DNA of 8,334 bases from URNF01 sp045638005 (GCA_045638005.1 JAZUAN010000043.1:1-8334); one strand, 5' to 3'. Counted from the first letter of the stretch, positions 1 to 6,137 are shown. Notes: a model not told the origin generated them from the letters alone. Numbers and translations are program-made.

Positions 1-623
1 GGTTACAAAAAGCCACGCACGATTTTGATTACCTGAACAGTTTGTTGCAAGACCCCGTAACCGAAGTTTTTGCACGGTCTGTACGCAAGTTATACAAAGG
101 TGATATGCCTGTAGGCACCACCTGTGACGTATGCGAGAAGAATATGACCTGCCCCGAAAGCCCCCATGTGATTACAAACGTTTATCAAGATACGGTGCAC
201 GGTTTAGGTTGTGCGTTTGCGGTGGATACAGGTAATGACGATTGCGGTACTGCGCTGTTACGTTGCCAATCCGGTGCCATTGTGAGCTACGCGCAAAATT
301 TCTTTGTCCGTCACAAAGCGGCACGTCGCGGTGCGAGATTCTACGGTACAAAAGCTACTTTGGAGTTTGACTTTGTAACCGCTACCGTCAATATTTACAG
401 CCACACTTCCCCGACGGTTCAGACCCATACCATTGATGATGGCGGCAGACAGCATTCAGGCGGTGACCTTGCACTCGCCCGTTTGTATTTAGCCATGCTC
501 AACAAAGAAACAGACCGCTCCTATCTCAACGAAGGTTTGGAAAGTGCGTATCTGTGTTTATTAGCAAAAGAATCTTCCAAAACCGGCAAAAATCTCCCAA
601 CAATAAAACTGAATGAAATATAA
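1..623 (+). CDS. Gfo/Idh/MocA family oxidoreductase, C-terminal part (5' truncated by window)
   Basis: The reading frame is open from the first complete codon (position 3) to the TAA at 621-623, so the gene begins outside the window; about 206 residues are visible. Near the visible start is KATHDFDYLNSL, which matches the K-x-x-HD-x-D segment at the start of the C-terminal substrate/dimerisation domain of Gfo/Idh/MocA dehydrogenases. It is followed by a Cys cluster (CDVCEKNMTCPES). The later GTKATLEFDF and SGGDLALARLYLAML segments fit the beta-sheet and closing helix of that domain. Family members usually oxidise or reduce sugars, inositols or related polyols with NAD(P). The N-terminal Rossmann fold and catalytic lysine are not in view, so substrate and cofactor cannot be judged. 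No membrane segment is visible. The gene ends directly at a strong terminator and converges with the GGGtGRT gene. Confidence 0.82.
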   Translation, partial: LQKATHDFDYLNSLLQDPVTEVFARSVRKLYKGDMPVGTTCDVCEKNMTCPESPHVITNVYQDTVHGLGCAFAVDTGNDDCGTALLRCQSGAIVSYAQNFFVRHKAARRGARFYGTKATLEFDFVTATVNIYSHTSPTVQTHTIDDGGRQHSGGDLALARLYLAMLNKETDRSYLNEGLESAYLCLLAKESSKTGKNLPTIKLNEI

Positions 624-660
624 AAAAAGAGGTGTTACCTTGCGGTAACACCTCTTTTTT
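622..660. terminator. Bidirectional intrinsic terminator
   Basis: A perfect 11-bp stem (629-639 with 644-654) with a TTGC loop is flanked by an A run on the left (622-628) and a T run on the right (655-660). It therefore reads as a Rho-independent terminator on both strands. It lies between the oxidoreductase stop (623) and the GGGtGRT stop (675), and so serves both converging transcripts. Confidence 0.93.
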
Positions 661-674
661 ATCGTTTATACAAC

Positions 675-1679
675 TTATTTCGCTTCTGCAACTGCAACAG
701 CGCAAGCAACGGTCATACCAACCATGGGGTTGTTACCTGCACCGATGAGGCCCATCATTTCTACGTGCGCGGGCACGGAGGAAGAACCTGCAAACTGTGC
801 ATCGCCGTGCATACGGCCCATAGTGTCGGTGAGACCATAAGAAGCAGGACCTGCTGCTACGTTATCGGGGTGCAAGGTACGGCCGGTACCGCCACCGGAA
901 GCAACGGAGAAGTATTTCTTATCGTTCTCCATAGTCCATTTCTTATAGGTACCTGCTACAGGATGCTGGAAACGGGTCGGGTTGGTGGAGTTACCGGTGA
1001 TGGAAACTTCAACCTTTTCGTGTTTCATAATCGCAACGCCTTCGGAAACGTCGTTAGCGCCGTAGCATTTAACCTTTGCACGTTCACCGTCGGAGAACGC
1101 TTTTTCACGAACGATTTTCAGGGTATCGGTGTAGAAATCGTATTCGGTTTCCACATAGGTGAACCCGTTGATACGGCTGATGATGTAAGCCGCATCTTTG
1201 CCCAAGCCGTTCAGGATTACACGCAGGGGCTGTTTGCGCGCTTTGTTAGCGGTACGCGCAATACCGATAGCACCTTCAGCAGCCGCAAAAGACTCGTGAC
1301 CCGCCAAAAACGCGAAGCAATCGGTCTCTTCGGACAGGAGCATTTTGCCGAGGTTACCGTGGCCCAAACCAACTTTGCGCTGCTCAGCAACAGAGCCGGG
1401 CACGCAGAACGCCTGCAGGCCTTCACCGATAACAGCGGAAGCCTCAGCAGCATCGGTGATGCCGCGTTTTAATGCGAGCGCAACACCCAGGGTGTACGCC
1501 CACACAGCGTTTTCAAAAGCGATGGGCTGTACGCCCTTGACGATCGCTTCCACGTCGATGCCCTTGGAGAGGCACAGGTCGCGGCAAGCTTCCATCGAGC
1601 CGAGGTCGTTCTCGGCAAGGAATTTTTCAATCTTAGCAAGGCGTCTGTCCTTGCCTTCGAATTTCACATCGTTTGCCAT
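675..1679 (-). CDS. GGGtGRT family protein (function unknown, Fe-S-associated neighbourhood)
   Basis: This 334-residue protein contains the family-defining GGGTGRT motif at about residues 262-268, within SVASGGGTGRTLHPD. The GGGtGRT family is conserved in anaerobic Firmicutes and relatives and has no established biochemical role. The chosen start is the ATG at 1679, 8 bases after an AAGGAGG ribosome binding site (1688-1694); an in-frame GTG two codons earlier (1685) sits only 2 bases from that site and is unlikely. Visible features are glycine-rich stretches (GLGHGNLGKML near 104; MGLIGAGNNPMVGMTVA near the C-terminus), no signal peptide, and Ala/Gly-rich hydrophobic patches too short to call membrane segments with confidence. 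It lies 17 bases downstream of the NifU-like gene on the same strand and is probably co-transcribed, which suggests the two products act together. Family assignment is firm; the link to iron-sulfur chemistry is inferred from context. Confidence 0.93.
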   Translation of the reverse strand: MANDVKFEGKDRRLAKIEKFLAENDLGSMEACRDLCLSKGIDVEAIVKGVQPIAFENAVWAYTLGVALALKRGITDAAEASAVIGEGLQAFCVPGSVAEQRKVGLGHGNLGKMLLSEETDCFAFLAGHESFAAAEGAIGIARTANKARKQPLRVILNGLGKDAAYIISRINGFTYVETEYDFYTDTLKIVREKAFSDGERAKVKCYGANDVSEGVAIMKHEKVEVSITGNSTNPTRFQHPVAGTYKKWTMENDKKYFSVASGGGTGRTLHPDNVAAGPASYGLTDTMGRMHGDAQFAGSSSVPAHVEMMGLIGAGNNPMVGMTVACAVAVAEAK

Positions 1680-1696
1680 GTTCACAACCTCCTTGA

Positions 1697-2389
1697 TTAT
1701 TCTTCACGCGGGTCAATGTACTTCGCCGCGGAATCAAAGCGACCGTACTGACCGATGTTGTTTTTGTATGCTTCGTTGGGCTCAGCGCCGTGACGGATGT
1801 CTTCGAGCATTTTGCCCAGTTTCACGAACTGGTAGCCGATGACTTCGCCTTCTTCATCGAGGGCGATCTTGGTCACATAGCCTTCCGCCATCTCGAGATA
1901 GCGAACGCCTTTGGCGTTGGTAGAGTACATGGTACCAACCTGAGAACGAAGGCCCTTACCGAGGTCTTCAAGACCCGCACCGATGGACAGACCGTCCTCG
2001 GAGAAAGCGGACTGGGTACGACCGTACACGATCTGCAGATACAACTCGCGCATAGCCACGTTGATGGCGTCGCACACAAGGTCGGTGTTGAGGCATTCCT
2101 GCAGGGTCTTGCCGGGCAGGATCTCAGCCGCCATAGCAGCGGAATGGGTCATGCCGGAGCAGCCGATGGTCTCCACCAGCGCTTCTTCGACAATACCGTT
2201 TTTCACGTTCAGGGTCAGCTTGCAGGTGCCCTGCTGAGGAGCACACCAACCGATACCGTGGGTCAGACCGGAGATGTCGTTTACGTTGTAGGCTTTTACC
2301 CATTTACCCTCTTCCGGGATGGGCGCGGGACCGTGATGCGGACCCTTTTTGACTACACACATGTTTTCTACTTCATGGGAATAGTTCAT
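1697..2389 (-). CDS. NifU-like iron-sulfur cluster scaffold protein
   Basis: This 230-residue protein has a NifU/IscU N-terminal-like domain. VETIGCSGMTHSAAMAAEILPG (Cys77) matches the second conserved cysteine region and the following helix of IscU (GC-x-S-x-A-S/E-x-L-x-G-K-T). The first ligand region is altered: where IscU has GAPACGD followed by MKL, this protein reads WCAPQQGTCKL, with cysteines at 49 and 56 but a Gln in the usual Cys position and no ligand Asp. Cys99 and Cys106 follow; the C-terminal half (about 125-230) is unlike classic IscU. The classic function is to hold a nascent Fe-S cluster for transfer to apo-proteins; whether this variant does so is inferred. The start ATG at 2389 follows a GGAG-type site 8 bases away. 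It is the first gene of the pair with the GGGtGRT protein, a recurrent neighbour in anaerobes. Confidence 0.85.
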   Translation of the reverse strand: MNYSHEVENMCVVKKGPHHGPAPIPEEGKWVKAYNVNDISGLTHGIGWCAPQQGTCKLTLNVKNGIVEEALVETIGCSGMTHSAAMAAEILPGKTLQECLNTDLVCDAINVAMRELYLQIVYGRTQSAFSEDGLSIGAGLEDLGKGLRSQVGTMYSTNAKGVRYLEMAEGYVTKIALDEEGEVIGYQFVKLGKMLEDIRHGAEPNEAYKNNIGQYGRFDSAAKYIDPREE

Positions 2390-2430
2390 GGAATATTCTC
2401 CTTTCGTATTTTAGGTTCCCAAACACTCCT

Positions 2431-2459
2431 ATTATACGCACTTTTTTAAAAATGTGCAA
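2431..2459 (-). promoter_or_regulatory. Probable promoter of the NifU-like/GGGtGRT operon
   Basis: On the minus strand there is a perfect TATAAT (+ coordinates 2431-2436) with a weak TTGCAC -35 element (2454-2459) 17 bases upstream. Initiation near 2424 would give a leader of about 35 bases before the ATG at 2389. The -10 box is ideal; the -35 matches at only three positions. Confidence 0.55.
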
Positions 2460-2492
2460 GGGGTTATTGTGAGAATTTTAACATTCTTTTAC

Positions 2493-2525
2493 AAAAAATA
2501 TGCCTTTCCGTGCGGAAAGGCATAT
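2493..2525 (-). terminator. Intrinsic terminator of the rpsF-ssb-rpsR operon
   Basis: A perfect 12-bp stem (2498-2509 with 2514-2525) with a 4-base GTGC loop is followed, reading the minus strand, by six T. It begins about 10 bases beyond the rpsR stop codon. Confidence 0.92.
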
Positions 2526-2535
2526 CTGTGTTCAA

Positions 2536-2793
2536 TTAGTCGCTGATGAACGGCAGCAGAGCGATCTGACGAGCACGCTTGATAGCGGTGGTCAGGTCTC
2601 TCTGATGGCGGGCGCAGGTGCCGGTCACACGGCGGGGCAGGATCTTCGCACGCTCGGACATAAAACGACGCAGGCGGGCGATATCTTTGTAGTCGATGAA
2701 TTCGACTCTGTCCACGCAGAACTGGCAAACCTTACGACGGCCTTTACGAGGACCGTGCATGGGGCGCTCGCTTCTTTCAAACTTTTCAGCCAT
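2536..2793 (-). CDS. rpsR: 30S ribosomal protein S18 (zinc-binding, C+ type)
   Basis: This 85-residue protein has the S18 signature IDYKD, LRRF, SER-x-KILPRRVTGT and the C-terminal AIKRARQIALLPF. S18 binds next to S6 on the platform of the small ribosomal subunit and contacts 16S rRNA. It carries CxxC (Cys23, Cys26) and CxxH (Cys60, His63), the set expected for the zinc-ribbon C+ form; many Firmicute S18 proteins lack these. The start at ATG 2793 was chosen because GGAGG lies 7 bases upstream; a longer in-frame reading to 2814 adds residues that overlap the ribosome binding site. It is the last gene of the operon, 37 bases after ssb, and is followed by a strong terminator. Confidence 0.97.
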   Translation of the reverse strand: MAEKFERSERPMHGPRKGRRKVCQFCVDRVEFIDYKDIARLRRFMSERAKILPRRVTGTCARHQRDLTTAIKRARQIALLPFISD

Positions 2794-2830
2794 GGGAAGG
2801 CCTCCTTTTCTCAAAAATCAGTACGGCTCA

Positions 2831-3274
2831 TCAGAACGGCAGATCGTCGTCGCCCAGGATCTCTTCGAAATCACCGCTCTTCTCGTTGGAGAAAGCAGGC
2901 TGGGCTTCGGTGTACTGCGGCATCTGAGAATCGTAACGAGGGGCAGCATCGTTGCTGCTCTTGGGGTCGACGAAGGACGCGTTATCAATCACCACTTCAT
3001 AAGCGGTGCGCTTGTTACCTTCGCGATCTTGGTAGTTGCGGCTCTGCAGAGAACCCTGCAGGGCGATGCGCTGACCCTTACGGAAGAAGCGCGTGATGAA
3101 CTCCGCAGTATTACGCCAAGCAACGCAGTTGATGAAATCGGTCTGACGCTCCTGACCTTTCGGCTGGTAAGCGCGATCGACAGCGATACAAAAACTGGTC
3201 ACAGCGACGCCATTCTGGGTGGACTTCAACTCGGGATCAGCAACTAAGCGACCCATCAGACAAATAACATTCAT
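2831..3274 (-). CDS. ssb: Single-stranded DNA-binding protein
   Basis: This 147-residue protein begins with the OB-fold entry MNVICLMGRLVADPEL, continues with TDFINCVAWRNTAEFI and GQRIALQGSLQSRNYQDREGNKR, and then has a low-complexity Gln/Pro/Ser-rich linker (about 103-135). It ends in the acidic tip DDDLPF, which recruits replication and repair partners. It coats single-stranded DNA at forks and during repair, normally as a tetramer. GGAGG lies about 9 bases upstream of the ATG at 3274. Its position between rpsF and rpsR is the classic Firmicute arrangement, coupling its expression to ribosomal protein genes. Confidence 0.97.
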   Translation of the reverse strand: MNVICLMGRLVADPELKSTQNGVAVTSFCIAVDRAYQPKGQERQTDFINCVAWRNTAEFITRFFRKGQRIALQGSLQSRNYQDREGNKRTAYEVVIDNASFVDPKSSNDAAPRYDSQMPQYTEAQPAFSNEKSGDFEEILGDDDLPF

Positions 3275-3288
3275 CTTTGAAATCCTCC

Positions 3289-3585
3289 TTATGCTTCTTT
3301 GCGGATAGTCATGATGCGGAGAACGCCGTCGGTAATTTTCGCGACACGCTCGAGTTCCGCCGGGAAATCAGGGGCAGAAACGAAGTTGTAGAGCACGTAG
3401 TAGCCGTCAGCTTCATCATTGATCAGATAAGCCAGCTTACGAGTACCCCAATCGTCCACTTCACCGATCTCCGCGTTCTGCTCAATCAGGGAGCGGAATT
3501 TCTCCTTGATCTCTGCAACGCCTTCCTCCCCCAATTTGGTGGAGAAAATGAGGACCGCCTCATAGGAACCTTTGACTGTAGGCAT
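3289..3585 (-). CDS. rpsF: 30S ribosomal protein S6
   Basis: This 98-residue protein matches bacterial S6: the N-terminal YEAVLIFSTKLGEE strand/helix, the central DDWGTRKLAYLINDEADGYYVLYNF segment, and the C-terminal ERVAKITDGVLRIMTIR. S6 forms a heterodimer with S18 on the 30S platform. The start ATG at 3585 is preceded by GGAGGTG at about 8 bases. It is the first gene of the operon, with ssb beginning 14 bases after its stop. In several bacteria the S6:S18 complex binds its own mRNA leader and represses the operon; the leader here is described separately. Confidence 0.97.
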   Translation of the reverse strand: MPTVKGSYEAVLIFSTKLGEEGVAEIKEKFRSLIEQNAEIGEVDDWGTRKLAYLINDEADGYYVLYNFVSAPDFPAELERVAKITDGVLRIMTIRKEA

Positions 3586-3660
3586 AGTGTTGCACCTCCT
3601 TACGGACTAATGGCCTTGTTTCTTTGAACAAAGCAAGGATAGCGTGTATGCACACGCAGA
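3586..3660 (-). promoter_or_regulatory. Structured 5' leader of rpsF, candidate S6:S18 autoregulatory element
   Basis: The transcript from the promoter at 3665-3693 would have a leader of about 70 bases. It begins with a 6-bp hairpin (3642-3647 with 3652-3657). A second hairpin follows, CCTTG/CAAGG (3634-3638 with 3614-3618), containing an inner CTTT/AAAG stem and a 3-base A bulge. Next comes a CCG trinucleotide directly before the ribosome binding site. Autoregulation of rpsF leaders by S6:S18, with a conserved CCG, is known from other bacteria. That this leader is the same motif is inferred; I could not align it to the family model. Confidence 0.38.
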
Positions 3661-3664
3661 TAGC

Positions 3665-3693
3665 AGTATACCATCTAAAATTTATTTCGTCAA
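3665..3693 (-). promoter_or_regulatory. Promoter of the rpsF-ssb-rpsR operon
   Basis: On the minus strand, TTGACG (+ coordinates 3688-3693) and TATACT (3665-3670) are separated by exactly 17 bases. The bases TGG directly before the -10 make it an extended -10 promoter. The expected start is near 3658. Confidence 0.85.
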
Positions 3694-3753
3694 GCGAAAA
3701 ATATAATTTTGTAATTTTTTATACACAATACAGATGGTTTGTTTTTTAAAATG

Positions 3754-3782
3754 TTGACATAAAACCGGCAACATGGTACAGT
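3754..3782 (+). promoter_or_regulatory. Promoter of the structured RNA / esterase transcript
   Basis: A perfect TTGACA (3754-3759) is followed after 17 bases by TACAGT (3777-3782), with TGG immediately before it (extended -10). The expected start, about 3788-3790, coincides with the outermost paired bases of the structured RNA at 3788-3943. It fires divergently from the rpsF promoter, with about 60 bases between the two -35 elements. Confidence 0.75.
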
Positions 3783-3787
3783 TATGA

Positions 3788-3943
3788 TAAGGTGACGCGA
3801 GTAATCCGAACCTGTTTTTAAAAGGCGGATTTCCGTTCACCCTTCGTTAAAATACTCGCAAATACATACAGCCCGGCAAAGAAAAAAGGACGAAAAGCGC
3901 TGAAATATACCGTTTTGAGGCAGGTTCGAATCTTGTCACCCTA
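3788..3943 (+). ncRNA. Structured RNA with probable pseudoknot, family unassigned
   Basis: The ends pair as GGTGAC (3791-3796) with GTCACC (3935-3940), extendable outward to TAA/CTA with one mismatch. Inside, CGAACCTG (3807-3814) pairs perfectly with CAGGTTCG (3921-3928) and can extend through G-U pairs; AAAAGG (3820-3825) can pair with CC-G-TTTT (3910-3915) with one bulged base, and ATTTC (about 3829-3833) with GAAAT (3902-3906). The strand left between the first two helices, GCGAGTA (3797-3803), is perfectly complementary to TACTCGC (3853-3859) in the interior, so it would form a pseudoknot. The 3' part contains GGTTCGAATC, a tRNA T-loop-like sequence. No U-run follows, so this may be a leader of the downstream esterase gene or a processed RNA. 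The T-loop and pseudoknot make raiA-type RNA a family to test first; 6S-like or tmRNA-like RNAs are weaker alternatives. Confidence 0.6.
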
Positions 3944-3983
3944 ATTATGGAATATATCAGTTTTGCGGAAAGGAATTTGGACT

Positions 3984-4733
3984 ATGCATTCATTTTTACT
4001 GATAGGTCAATCCAATATGGCCGGTAGAGGCTTTTTGAATGAAGCGCACCCCATTAACACCAGTCATATTTACACGCTCAGAAACGGACGTTGGCAAAAA
4101 ATGTTCCGTCCCATACATGCCGATCGCAGTTTTTCCGGCGTATGCCTTGCTGAAAGTTTCGCGGAAAGCTACGCAAAAAAACACGACATTGACGTTGGAC
4201 TGATCTGCTGCGCCGACGGCGGCACCAGCCTTGATCAATGGAAACCGGGTGAAGCGCTTTTCGATCATGCGGTTTTCCAGGCGAAGCTTGCGCAGCGCAC
4301 GTCAAAGATCGTAGGCATACTGTGGCACCAAGGCGAAGCCGATTGTGCCCCTGCGCTGTACGCTACCTACCAAGAACGATTTGAAAAAATGATGTACGCA
4401 TTCCGAAAAGAGCTGGATCTCTTTGACGTGCCTTTCATAGTAGGCGGCTTGGGAGATTTCCTTTCCCAGTTCGTAGGCGATGACAATTTGAAAAATTATG
4501 CACATATCAATGACGCTCTGATCAATATCGCCAAAGACAACGAGATGACCGCTTTTGTTTCTGCAGAAGGACTCACTCCCAACCCCGACAACCTGCATTT
4601 CAGCGCTGCATCTCTTTACGAATTCGGGCATCGGTATTTTGAAGAATTTGACAAAATCCAGAAACCCGTTGAAGGTTCTGCCAACCAAAATCCAGCGCAA
4701 GATATTGTACGTACCGAGATGGAGTTACTGTAA
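3984..4733 (+). CDS. SGNH hydrolase, sialate O-acetylesterase-like
   Basis: This 249-residue protein has the sialate O-acetylesterase (SASA-type) SGNH signatures. GQSNMAG at residues 8-14 carries the nucleophile Ser10, WHQGEAD at 114-120 is the block III motif, and DNLHFS at 202-207 supplies Asp202 and His205. Relatives remove acetyl groups from sialic acids or from acetylated plant carbohydrates such as xylan (carbohydrate esterase family 6-like); the substrate here is not readable from sequence. No signal peptide is visible, so it probably acts in the cytoplasm on imported sugars. ATG 3984 was chosen because AAAGGA lies 9 bases upstream; an in-frame TTG at 3963 precedes the ribosome binding site and is unlikely. 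The final 25 residues are polar and lie outside the catalytic fold. The gene follows the structured RNA and ends at its own terminator. Confidence 0.87.
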   Translation: MHSFLLIGQSNMAGRGFLNEAHPINTSHIYTLRNGRWQKMFRPIHADRSFSGVCLAESFAESYAKKHDIDVGLICCADGGTSLDQWKPGEALFDHAVFQAKLAQRTSKIVGILWHQGEADCAPALYATYQERFEKMMYAFRKELDLFDVPFIVGGLGDFLSQFVGDDNLKNYAHINDALINIAKDNEMTAFVSAEGLTPNPDNLHFSAASLYEFGHRYFEEFDKIQKPVEGSANQNPAQDIVRTEMELL

Positions 4734-4741
4734 AATTTGTG

Positions 4742-4769
4742 AAGCCCTGCCGCTTGGCAGGGCTTTGTT
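4742..4769 (+). terminator. Intrinsic terminator after the esterase gene
   Basis: A perfect 10-bp GC-rich stem (4742-4751 with 4756-4765) with a GCTT loop is followed by a T-rich tail (TTTGTT). It begins 9 bases after the esterase stop and before the prfB promoter, isolating the two genes. Confidence 0.9.
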
Positions 4770-4804
4770 ATATTACATATCTTTAAAATGTGTGTAATTT
4801 CCCC

Positions 4805-4833
4805 TTTACAATTTGGGATACTTTTTGTATAAT
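4805..4833 (+). promoter_or_regulatory. Promoter of prfB
   Basis: TTTACA (4805-4810) and a perfect TATAAT (4828-4833) are separated by 17 bases. The expected start near 4840 leaves a leader of about 30 bases before the prfB ATG. Confidence 0.85.
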
Positions 4834-4869
4834 AGTGCGGTAAACGACATGTGGAGGAAGAAGGATACC

Positions 4870-5994
4870 ATGTTACAATTTGAAGAACTGCGACTGAAAC
4901 TGGAGAATATGCTCCCCGGTATTGAGGAGTTAAAAGACGCTATCGGTCTGGCTCAGCTCGAGCGCGAAGCGGATGAGCTGGACGCTAAAGCGGCGGCACC
5001 CGGTTTTTGGGATAATATGGAAGAAGCGCAAAAGATCAGCCAGCGTACCGCCGGTATCAAGGCTAAGATCGACGCTTATAAACAGCTGCTCACCGACCAC
5101 GAGGATGCACTCACCCTCATCGAACTGGCAGATGAGGCGGAAGACCTCTCTTTGCTGGACGAGTGCACCGAATCGGTGGAATCTATCGAGAAATCGATGG
5201 AGAAGCAGCGTCTCTCTACCCTGCTTTCGGGTGAATACGACGGCAAAAACGCCATCATGACCTTCCACGCAGGCGCAGGCGGCACCGAGGCGCAGGACTG
5301 GGCGGAAATGCTGTACAGAATGTACACCCACTGGGCGGAAGCGCACGGTTTCCAATATAAAATCCTCGACTACCTTGATGGCGACGATGCAGGTCTCAAG
5401 AGCGCGTCTATTGAAGTCATCGGTGAAAACGCATACGGCTATTTGAAGAGTGAAGCAGGCGTGCATCGTCTTGTTCGCGTCTCCCCTTTTGATGCTTCCG
5501 GCAGACGTCACACCTCGTTCTCCGCTGTGGAAGTCATCCCCGAACTGGATAACTCGGTGCAGATCGACATTCGCCCCGAAGACATCAAAATGGACGTGTT
5601 CCGTTCCTCGGGTGCCGGCGGTCAGCACATCAACAAAACCTCTTCCGCCGTTCGTTTGACCCATATCCCCACCGGTATTGTGGTGGCATGTCAGAACGAA
5701 CGCAGTCAGTTCCAAAACCGCGACAAGGCGATGGATATGCTCCGTTCCAAGCTCGTAGAGATCAAAGAGCGCGAGCATCTGGACCGCATTGAGGACATTA
5801 AGGGTGCACAGGCACAGATCGCCTGGGGCAGCCAGATTCGTTCCTACGTCTTTATGCCGTACACCTTGGCAAAAGACCATCGCACCGGTTACGAGATGGG
5901 TAACATCCAAGCGGTGATGGACGGTGAGTTGGACGGTTTTATCAACGCGTATCTCACCGCCGCCAACAACGGCACATTAGGTTATAAAGAATAA
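4870..5994 (+). CDS. prfB: Peptide chain release factor 2
   Basis: This 374-residue protein releases finished chains at UGA and UAA stop codons. The stop-recognition tripeptide SPF (205-207) identifies RF2 rather than RF1 (which has PxT). The catalytic GGQ is at 250-252 in SSGAGGQHINKTSSAVRLTH. N-terminal coiled-coil helices precede the HAGAGGTEAQDW core entry near 133. The whole gene is one uninterrupted frame. The usual in-frame UGA around codon 25 with its upstream internal ribosome-binding-like sequence is absent; that region reads ELKDAIGLAQLERE, so the frameshift autoregulation of many prfB genes is missing. I chose ATG 4870 because it matches the normal RF2 N-terminus and has purine-rich GGAGGAAGAAGGA just before it; the in-frame ATG at 4849 lies upstream of this sequence. 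It has its own promoter and terminator. Confidence 0.97.
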   Translation: MLQFEELRLKLENMLPGIEELKDAIGLAQLEREADELDAKAAAPGFWDNMEEAQKISQRTAGIKAKIDAYKQLLTDHEDALTLIELADEAEDLSLLDECTESVESIEKSMEKQRLSTLLSGEYDGKNAIMTFHAGAGGTEAQDWAEMLYRMYTHWAEAHGFQYKILDYLDGDDAGLKSASIEVIGENAYGYLKSEAGVHRLVRVSPFDASGRRHTSFSAVEVIPELDNSVQIDIRPEDIKMDVFRSSGAGGQHINKTSSAVRLTHIPTGIVVACQNERSQFQNRDKAMDMLRSKLVEIKEREHLDRIEDIKGAQAQIAWGSQIRSYVFMPYTLAKDHRTGYEMGNIQAVMDGELDGFINAYLTAANNGTLGYKE

Positions 5995-5997
5995 TTC

Positions 5998-6067
5998 ACA
6001 CATAAAAAAATCGCCGATGCAAATGTGTCGTACCGTTAAGGACAGTTTCTTAAAGGTACAAGCATTG
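5998..6067 (+). ncRNA. Structured prfB 3' untranslated region, possible small RNA
   Basis: Between the prfB stop and its terminator are several helices. CGATGC (6015-6020) pairs with GCATTG (6062-6067) and encloses a hairpin GTACC-g-TTAAG (6030-6040) / CTTAA-a-GGTAC (6049-6059) with an 8-base loop and one internal mismatch. An alternative 6-bp pairing is ACACAT (5998-6003) with ATGTGT (6023-6028). No promoter is evident upstream, so a small RNA would arise by processing of the prfB mRNA. Structure is visible; function is unknown. Confidence 0.35.
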
Positions 6068-6068
6068 C

Positions 6069-6128
6069 GGGCAAGAGAATTGAGAGAAGTGTGCTCTTCT
6101 CTCTTTTTTCTTGCCCTTTTTCTTTTTT
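6069..6128 (+). terminator. Strong composite terminator after prfB
   Basis: An inner 8-bp hairpin (6082-6089 with 6096-6103) is followed by six T. This T run also takes part in an outer stem (6069-6079 with 6106-6116, including one G-T pair), followed by a second T tract (6117-6128). The outer and inner stems form one nearly continuous hairpin. It marks the end of the chromosomal-type block; sequence to the right is more AT-rich. Confidence 0.9.
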
Positions 6129-6137
6129 ATCGGTACA

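Noticed and set aside
765..1472. Plus-strand open frame opposite the GGGtGRT gene
   Set aside because: The minus-strand frame carries the family motif and a proper ribosome binding site; the plus frame has neither.
2500..3247. Plus-strand frames across rpsR and ssb
   Set aside because: They are shadows of the well-supported S18 and SSB genes on the minus strand.
3916..3943. Apparent tRNA 3' half (T-arm followed by a 7-base acceptor-like strand)
   Set aside because: There is no anticodon arm, no D-arm and no CCA end. The best acceptor partner near 3788 has a mismatch and lies about 150 bases away, so it is treated as part of the structured RNA instead of a tRNA gene.
3933..3960. Second possible promoter for the esterase (TTGTCA, 16 bases, TATCAG)
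   Set aside because: The -10 is poor and the expected start would fall on the ribosome binding site; TTGTCA is also explained as part of the RNA closing helix.
3963..3983. TTG start adding seven residues to the esterase
   Set aside because: It lies before the AAAGGA ribosome binding site; the ATG at 3984 has correct spacing and puts the catalytic serine motif at the expected N-terminal position.
4849..4869. Upstream in-frame ATG for prfB
   Set aside because: The purine-rich ribosome binding sequence lies after this ATG, and the added residues do not match RF2 N-termini.
4930..5910. Long minus-strand open frame (326 codons) opposite prfB
   Set aside because: It lies wholly antisense to a clearly conserved RF2 gene, has no recognisable domain, and is explained by the codon pattern of the real gene.
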